DNA from: Roseiflexaceae bacterium UBA965
GTDB lineage: Bacteria > Chloroflexota > Chloroflexia > Chloroflexales > Roseiflexaceae
Direction: 5' to 3'
DNA length: 8,252 nt
Assembly (NCBI GenBank): GCA_002292925.1
Contig: DBCF01000228.1
Span: forward strand, 1 to 8,252
Shown here in pieces: positions 6,298 through 8,252 of this stretch. A program made the translations under genes and the position numbers. Position 1 is the first letter of the stretch; each line of letters starts with the position of its first letter. The notes under the pieces were generated by a model, which was given only the letters and a program-made list of their open reading frames with translations, did no database searches and was not told the DNA's origin.

Positions 6298-6313
6298 TGT
6301 GCGCCAAGGCACA
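6298..6313. promoter_or_regulatory. CRP/FNR-like dyad, proximal copy (TGTGC-N6-GCACA)
   Basis: It has the same arms as the distal copy with an unrelated 6-bp centre (centre 6305.5), so only the protein-contact bases are kept. It ends 43 bp before the ATG at 6357 and would overlap the -35 region of a promoter using the TAAAAT at 6325-6330. This favours a regulator acting directly on the RCC1-repeat gene, by repression or class-II-like activation. Confidence 0.6.
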
Positions 6314-6324
6314 CTATTCTAGGC

Positions 6325-6330
6325 TAAAAT
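6325..6330 (+). promoter_or_regulatory. Possible -10 element (TAAAAT) of the RCC1-repeat gene
   Basis: TAAAAT matches the -10 consensus at five of six bases and lies 26 bp before the start codon. No -35 hexamer stands at 16-18 bp; that position is taken by the proximal dyad, as expected of a regulator-dependent promoter. TATTCT at 6315-6320 is a weaker alternative. Confidence 0.35.
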
Positions 6331-6356
6331 AGACAGAGAGCTAGTGAGAGTTTGCC

Positions 6357-8252
6357 ATGATACAACGTGTTTTGTTGCCGGTTTGGTATAGCGTTATGAC
6401 GCTGTTTGTGATAGTGATGATTGTCGCCCCATTGTCGACATTGGTGGTGCAAGTGGTTGCGCGTGTCCAACAACGAGGCAATCCCGTTGTGGCCCCGATT
6501 GCCCCCACGCGTGAAGAAATAATCCCCATGCCGGCATTGCCAGACCAAGAACCTGTCATGATTCAGCCTCCGCAGTTCCAGACGATTGCCAGTGGGCTTG
6601 GTCATTTCTGTGTGGTGACACAATCTGCCCGTGTGAAATGTTGGGGTGATAATCGCCAAGGGCAACTAGGCAGTGGCAGTGATGGCACTGCCTTGCCGAT
6701 GAGTGCCAATCCCATGAGTGTGAGTGGTTTGGTCGATGCAAGTGCTATCGCCCTCGGTGATACCCACTCGTGCGCCCTACAAGGGCGGATTGGTGCGGTT
6801 TTTTGTTGGGGGGGGAATCAATTTGGTCAATTGGGGAACACAAGTAATGGCCCCCAGACCAATCAGCCGGTACCACAACAAGTCGTCGGACTCGGGCAAG
6901 TTGCACAAATCGTGAGTGGTGCAAATCATACCTGTGCCCGTCAAACTGACGGTAGCGTGCGCTGCTGGGGTGACAATCGCCGCGCTCAAATTGGCGATGA
7001 TACCCGCCAACGTGCAATCGATGCCTACCCAATCAAAAATTTGCCTAGTGATGTCATTACCATCGCCGCCGGTGGCAATCATAACTGTGCGTTAACTGCC
7101 ACAGGTGCGGTCTGGTGTTGGGGCGAAAACGTTGTTGGGCAGGTCGATGGCCGTGCGAGTAATCCGATTGCCACACCGATCCTGATTACCGAGATTCCCA
7201 TTGCCAGTGCGATTGTGTTGACTGCCCAGCAAAGCTGTATGCTTGATGCCGCAGGGAATTTGTGGTGTTGGGGACAGAGCTCATTACCCCGTCAGATTGC
7301 GCTACCGAGTGCGATTGTGCGTGTCCGTGGTAGTAATGCCGATGTGTTGTGTGCTGTATTGAGTAATAACAATATTGGCTGCATGACCGATCAAGATGCA
7401 ACTATTGCTCAAACGCCATTATTTGGGGCACTTGATATAACAATAAACCAAAATGGTGCCTGTGTACTATTGCGTGCCGCCAAAATCGTTTGTCGTGGCG
7501 ATAATCAATATGGCCAATTAGGTAACACAATCACCGAAAAAACGTACTCCCAGTTTGTGTTGATGCGCTTAGGTGCATCGGCAGATGTGTTGGCTGGCGG
7601 TGTGGCACATATGTGTGCGATGTGGCAACAAGGGCGGCTCCAGTGCTGGGGTCGTAATCTTGAAGGACAGCTCGGTACTGCAATGCAACGTGATCAACCG
7701 ACGCCTGCAGCGCCCGATATCAACGGGATTACTACGGTGGTTGCTGGTGCACAACACACCTGCGTGGTGCGCTATGACCAACACGTGTTTTGTTGGGGGG
7801 CGAACGAGTCTGGGCAATTGGGCGTAGCGAGTTTTCAAAATAAAGATCAACCGCAACAGGTTTGGTCATTGACGAATGTTGCCGCCATGAGTGCGGGCGC
7901 ACACCATACGTGTGCCTTGCAACAAGCAGGTCAAGTATGGTGTTGGGGGGCCAATAATGTCGGTCAATTAGGTAGCGTTAGTTCTGCTCAATCGGTGCCG
8001 CAGGTAGTCGAGGCACTTGATTCGGTTGTGACCTTGGCTTCGGGGGGGGACAGCAATTGTGCCCTGCAAAACAACGCGACTGTGGTGTGTTGGGGTGCAC
8101 CGCTCATTCCCAATACGCCAGCATTTACGCCGATTCCTAATTTAGTTGATGTCGTTGATGTCAAAATCGGATGGCACCACGCTTGTGCCTTGCGGGTAGA
8201 TGGCGCTGTCCTTTGTTGGGGTGATACATCGTTTGGTCAGTTTCAAGGTGAT
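6357..8252 (+). CDS. Exported or membrane-anchored RCC1-repeat (beta-propeller) protein, C-terminus beyond window
   Basis: The frame is open for 632 codons to the last base, so the gene is partial at its 3' end. ATG 6357 is the earliest possible start: an in-frame TGA lies at 6345-6347, and a GAGAG ribosome site (6346-6350) is 6 nt upstream. A hydrophobic segment (about 5-36) is a signal peptide or membrane anchor, followed by a Pro-rich linker (about 42-75). Then come about 12 RCC1-type repeats of 37-55 residues with the pattern His-x-Cys-Ala ... Cys-Trp-Gly-x-Asn ... Gly-Gln-Leu-Gly. First cysteines are at 85, 139, 193, 244, 294, 332, 369, 420, 469, 519, 568 and 610; second ones are 10-11 residues later. 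Repeats 6 and 7 lost the Trp (CMT at 342, CRG at 379) but kept both cysteines. RCC1 repeats fold as seven-bladed propellers that bind proteins, so two propellers are likely. A cell-surface binding role is inferred; nuclear RCC1 exchange activity is not implied. Confidence 0.92.
   Translation, partial: MIQRVLLPVWYSVMTLFVIVMIVAPLSTLVVQVVARVQQRGNPVVAPIAPTREEIIPMPALPDQEPVMIQPPQFQTIASGLGHFCVVTQSARVKCWGDNRQGQLGSGSDGTALPMSANPMSVSGLVDASAIALGDTHSCALQGRIGAVFCWGGNQFGQLGNTSNGPQTNQPVPQQVVGLGQVAQIVSGANHTCARQTDGSVRCWGDNRRAQIGDDTRQRAIDAYPIKNLPSDVITIAAGGNHNCALTATGAVWCWGENVVGQVDGRASNPIATPILITEIPIASAIVLTAQQSCMLDAAGNLWCWGQSSLPRQIALPSAIVRVRGSNADVLCAVLSNNNIGCMTDQDATIAQTPLFGALDITINQNGACVLLRAAKIVCRGDNQYGQLGNTITEKTYSQFVLMRLGASADVLAGGVAHMCAMWQQGRLQCWGRNLEGQLGTAMQRDQPTPAAPDINGITTVVAGAQHTCVVRYDQHVFCWGANESGQLGVASFQNKDQPQQVWSLTNVAAMSAGAHHTCALQQAGQVWCWGANNVGQLGSVSSAQSVPQVVEALDSVVTLASGGDSNCALQNNATVVCWGAPLIPNTPAFTPIPNLVDVVDVKIGWHHACALRVDGAVLCWGDTSFGQFQGD

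Noticed and set aside
6109..6312. 67-codon minus-strand frame in the divergent region
   Set aside because: Lies across the twin dyads and AT-rich promoter DNA, lacks a ribosome site and resembles no family.
6324..7856. Several minus-strand open frames opposite the RCC1-repeat gene
   Set aside because: Their His/Cys-rich composition is the mirror of the RCC1 repeats; the plus frame is continuous and has clear repeat structure.

Overview
The window looks like a chromosomal segment from a Gram-positive-like or monoderm bacterium. My best guess is phylum Chloroflexota, in the style of Herpetosiphon. This rests on roughly 50% GC by eye, a lipoprotein whose lipobox cysteine is followed by a long Ala/Pro/Glu/Thr linker, an oligopeptide-type permease operon without its ATPases, and a large secreted RCC1-repeat protein. 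The assignment is inference; no rRNA or marker gene is present.

Minus strand, right to left. A canonical promoter (5955-5983) with a perfect dyad at the predicted start site would give a leader of about 500 nt. It then leads into a dipeptide/oligopeptide-type ABC transporter: DppB-like permease (4511-5443), DppC-like permease (3606-4496), a 222-nt gap with a stem-loop and a possible second promoter, and a family 5 substrate-binding lipoprotein (1536-3383). A strong intrinsic terminator (1486-1520) closes this unit. No ATP-binding subunit is present. After the terminator comes a second tight minus-strand cluster: two tandem paralogous histidine phosphatases (821-1432 and 194-802), then the N-terminal 60 residues of an FAD-dependent amine oxidase-like protein running off the left edge.

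Plus strand. After a 913-nt divergent intergenic region, one frame stays open from ATG 6357 to the last base (632 codons, no stop). It encodes an N-terminal hydrophobic segment, a proline-rich linker and about 12 RCC1-type repeats. Every repeat carries a pair of cysteines about 10 residues apart, even the two that have lost the usual Cys-Trp-Gly. Just upstream lie two copies of the dyad TGTGC-N6-GCACA, 35 bp apart, resembling CRP/FNR-family operators.

Functional reading. The transporter binds and imports a peptide-like solute using an ATPase encoded elsewhere. The phosphatases and flavoenzyme form a separate metabolic cluster of unknown substrate. The RCC1 protein is probably a cell-surface beta-propeller under dedicated control. 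The strongest unexplained signals are the twin dyads, the promoter-plus-dyad with its long leader, the invariant cysteine pairs, and two G8 tracts inside the RCC1 gene.
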